In this document: one piece after another, positions 62,557-64,000 of the stretch
Layout: each line of letters opens with the position of its first letter
Numbering within the stretch: the stretch's first letter is position 1
From: DSXH01 sp020724325
GTDB taxonomy: Bacteria; Bacteroidota; Ignavibacteria; Ignavibacteriales; Melioribacteraceae
Length of the DNA stretch: 64,000 bases
Assembly: GCA_040756515.1 (NCBI GenBank)
Contig: JBFLYW010000005.1
Span: forward strand, 1-64,000
Direction: 5' to 3'
The notes under the pieces: model-generated
Database searches by the model: none
What the model saw: the letters and a program-made list of their open reading frames with translations, nothing else
Told to the model about the DNA's origin: nothing
Program-made: the position numbers and the translations under genes

Positions 62557-63870
62557 TTGAAACGGTTAATTTTTTTTATATTAATCCTGATTACTGCTTC
62601 ACTCGCTGCTCAGGAAAAAGTTTATAAAGCGAATATCGAAGGTGATATTAACCTTGGAATTGCACCTTATATTAAACGCGTTGTAAAAGAAGCTGAAGAT
62701 AATTTTGCTTCGGCAATAATATTCCGTATTAACACATTTGGCGGAAGAGTAGACGCAGCTACACAAATTAAAGACGCAATACTCAACAGCAAAATCAAAA
62801 CCATCGCATTTATAGACAAACGGGCAATCTCTGCCGGCGCATTAATTGCATTATCGTGCGAAAAAATTGTTATGGTTCCCGGTGCATTGATGGGCGCTTC
62901 TACTGTGGTAGATCAAACAGGTCAAAAACAATCTGAAAAATATCAATCGTATATGCGTTCTGAAATGAGAGCTACTGCAGAAAAAAACGGCAGAAGAACA
63001 GACATTGCTCAGGCTATGGTTGATGAAACTATTATAGTTGCCGATCTACAAGACGACAGTACTAAACTTATTACATTAACCTCCGAAGAGGCGCTTAAAT
63101 TCAAAATGGCTGATACTGTTCTGACTAACATTGATCAACTGAAGGAATATTTTGATTTTCAGGATGCAGAATTTATAACACTCGATTCCAATTGGGCAGA
63201 GGATTTTGTAAGGTTTGTTAATAATCCTATTATTTCTTCTCTTCTAATTATGCTGGGGCTTATAGGGCTTTATACCGAGATCAAAACTCCGGGATGGGGA
63301 ATAGCTGGAACAGTTGGTATTATTTCCCTCGCAATCTTTTTTGGTGCCGGTTATATCCTTGAACTTGCTTCCATTTTAGAGATTCTGATGTTTGTAATCG
63401 GCGTTGTACTTCTGTTAATTGAAATTTTTGCTTTCCCGGGATTTGGAGTATTCGGAATTGCCGGCATTATATTAATGGTAGGAAGTTTATTCCTTGGACT
63501 AATTTCCGATTTTGAGATGATTGACTGGAGCATTATTTCGATAGCAATTATACAGCTTGGATTTACATTCTTATTTACTTTTATCGTTATTTACTTTTTA
63601 TTAAAATTTTTACCGAAGACTGAGATATGGGGAAAATTAATTTTGCAAGAAAAGGTTGCTGCAAAATCTGGTTATGCAGCAAGACCTCAGTTTGAACATT
63701 TTATCGGTTTACAGGGTGTTGCTTTTACAGATTTGAGACCGGCGGGCACAGCTTTAATTGAAGGTAATAGAGTTGATGTAGTTACCGAAGGGGATTACAT
63801 AAAAAACGGCAGCCGTATTTTAGTTAAATCTGTAGAAGGTTCTAAAGTTGTTGTTGAAGTGATAAAGTAG
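62557..63870 (+). CDS. NfeD-family membrane serine protease
   Basis: A 437-residue ClpP-class protease fused to membrane segments and an NfeD domain. The start TTG at 62557 has GGAG six bases upstream (62547-62550); an earlier TTG at 62545 would place that site inside the gene. A signal peptide (to about ASLAAQ) leads into the protease with INTFGGRVDAATQIKDAI, the serine region AISAGALIALSC and GASTVVDQTGQKQSEKYQS; four or five membrane helices (about 220-345) and a C-terminal OB-fold domain follow. It is usually paired with a slipin/stomatin gene, not seen here. Confidence 0.88.
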   Translation: MKRLIFFILILITASLAAQEKVYKANIEGDINLGIAPYIKRVVKEAEDNFASAIIFRINTFGGRVDAATQIKDAILNSKIKTIAFIDKRAISAGALIALSCEKIVMVPGALMGASTVVDQTGQKQSEKYQSYMRSEMRATAEKNGRRTDIAQAMVDETIIVADLQDDSTKLITLTSEEALKFKMADTVLTNIDQLKEYFDFQDAEFITLDSNWAEDFVRFVNNPIISSLLIMLGLIGLYTEIKTPGWGIAGTVGIISLAIFFGAGYILELASILEILMFVIGVVLLLIEIFAFPGFGVFGIAGIILMVGSLFLGLISDFEMIDWSIISIAIIQLGFTFLFTFIVIYFLLKFLPKTEIWGKLILQEKVAAKSGYAARPQFEHFIGLQGVAFTDLRPAGTALIEGNRVDVVTEGDYIKNGSRILVKSVEGSKVVVEVIK

Positions 63871-63890
63871 CACAAATTAATGTGCTACTT
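63865..63890 (+). terminator. Terminator hairpin after the NfeD gene
   Basis: AAGTAGCACA (63865-63874) and TGTGCTACTT (63881-63890) form a perfect 10-bp stem around AATTAA, followed by TATTTG. The NfeD stop codon lies in the left arm. It sits between convergent genes and may work in both directions. Confidence 0.8.
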
Positions 63891-63897
63891 TATTTGT

Positions 63898-64000
63898 CTA
63901 TTGAAGAAGCTCAACAATATTTTTGTTGGATGATTTTTCGGTCCGCTTCATCGCTTTAATTTTTTGCAACGAGTCCTTTTCTTTAACATCAACTGTCAGT
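63898..64000 (-). CDS. C-terminal end of an unidentified protein (cut by the window edge)
   Basis: A minus-strand frame is open from the right edge to a TAG at 63898-63900. It encodes about 33 residues, charged and lysine-rich (VKEKDSLQKIKAMKR then NKNIVELLQ). Position after a convergent terminator supports a real gene end, but there is too little to name it. Confidence 0.5.
   Translation of the reverse strand, partial: LTVDVKEKDSLQKIKAMKRTEKSSNKNIVELLQ

Overview
This is a 64 kb AT-rich chromosomal segment from a bacterium of the Bacteroidota/Chlorobiota/Ignavibacteriota group, most likely an Ignavibacteria-like lineage. Supporting signs are large TonB-dependent receptors with an N-terminal carboxypeptidase-regulatory-like domain, a PorD (DUF4835) homologue of the type IX secretion pathway, many outer-membrane barrel proteins, a PEGA/beta-propeller lipoprotein, and lysine synthesis on the LysW carrier protein. 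A run of exactly 100 N at 11457-11556 shows that this is a draft scaffold with one gap of unknown size. TTG starts are common and are mostly backed by good ribosome binding sites.

Layout. (1) 476-6316: lysine operon of the alpha-aminoadipate/LysW pathway (lysW, homocitrate synthase, lysX, lysY, an unexpected class II glutamine-amidotransferase-like hydrolase, lysZ, lysJ). (2) 6558-11034: nuoABCDEF of respiratory complex I, with no nuoG-N following. (3) 11350-12296: a tandem array of near-identical 340-bp units, each a small GIY-YIG nuclease gene whose 3' end carries a copy of the 3' part of tRNA-Ser(GCU). The array lies directly downstream of an intact tRNA-Ser gene and contains the assembly gap. 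(4) 12346-15018: probable zinc TonB receptor and a small His-containing exported protein. (5) 15470-20141: a translationally coupled TonB receptor / DUF4249-like lipoprotein / PEGA-propeller lipoprotein trio. (6) 20262-26580: TetR regulator and a TolC / membrane-fusion / RND efflux system. (7) 26635-32028, minus strand: fungal-type homoaconitase, a small unknown ORF, CstA transporter and a homoisocitrate-dehydrogenase-like enzyme, which supply the upper half of the lysine pathway. (8) 32118-35891: helix-hairpin-helix outer-membrane protein, a barrel protein and PorD. (9) 36129-39605: a bacterial ceramide locus (GNAT-type ceramide synthase, serine palmitoyltransferase, SDR reductase). (10) 39706-44440: cytochrome-like lipoprotein, PhoD-type phosphatase, tRNA-Ala(GGC), HTH protein, MATE exporter, small FN3-like exported protein. 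(11) 44495-64000: mainly housekeeping genes (Maf, monomeric isocitrate dehydrogenase, YtxH/DUF948-like pair, EF-G-like factor, HIT protein, ThyX, DHFR, MutL, methylmalonyl-CoA mutase catalytic subunit, UbiA-type prenyltransferase, CorC-type protein, rhodanese, DCC protein, Tgt, YajC, agmatinase, NfeD), ending in the tail of an unidentified minus-strand gene.

How the genes fit together. The two separated lysine blocks together encode 2-oxoglutarate to LysW-gamma-lysine apart from the LysN aminotransferase. The usual LysK hydrolase is absent from the window. The glutaminase-like protein inside the lys operon is an attractive stand-in, because LysW-gamma-lysine is a gamma-glutamyl amide, which is the bond this enzyme fold cleaves. 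The GIY-YIG/tRNA-Ser cassette array is the other candidate for an undescribed system: each full unit contains the tRNA 3' end split in its T-loop by a 50-bp insert made of two abutting perfect hairpins.
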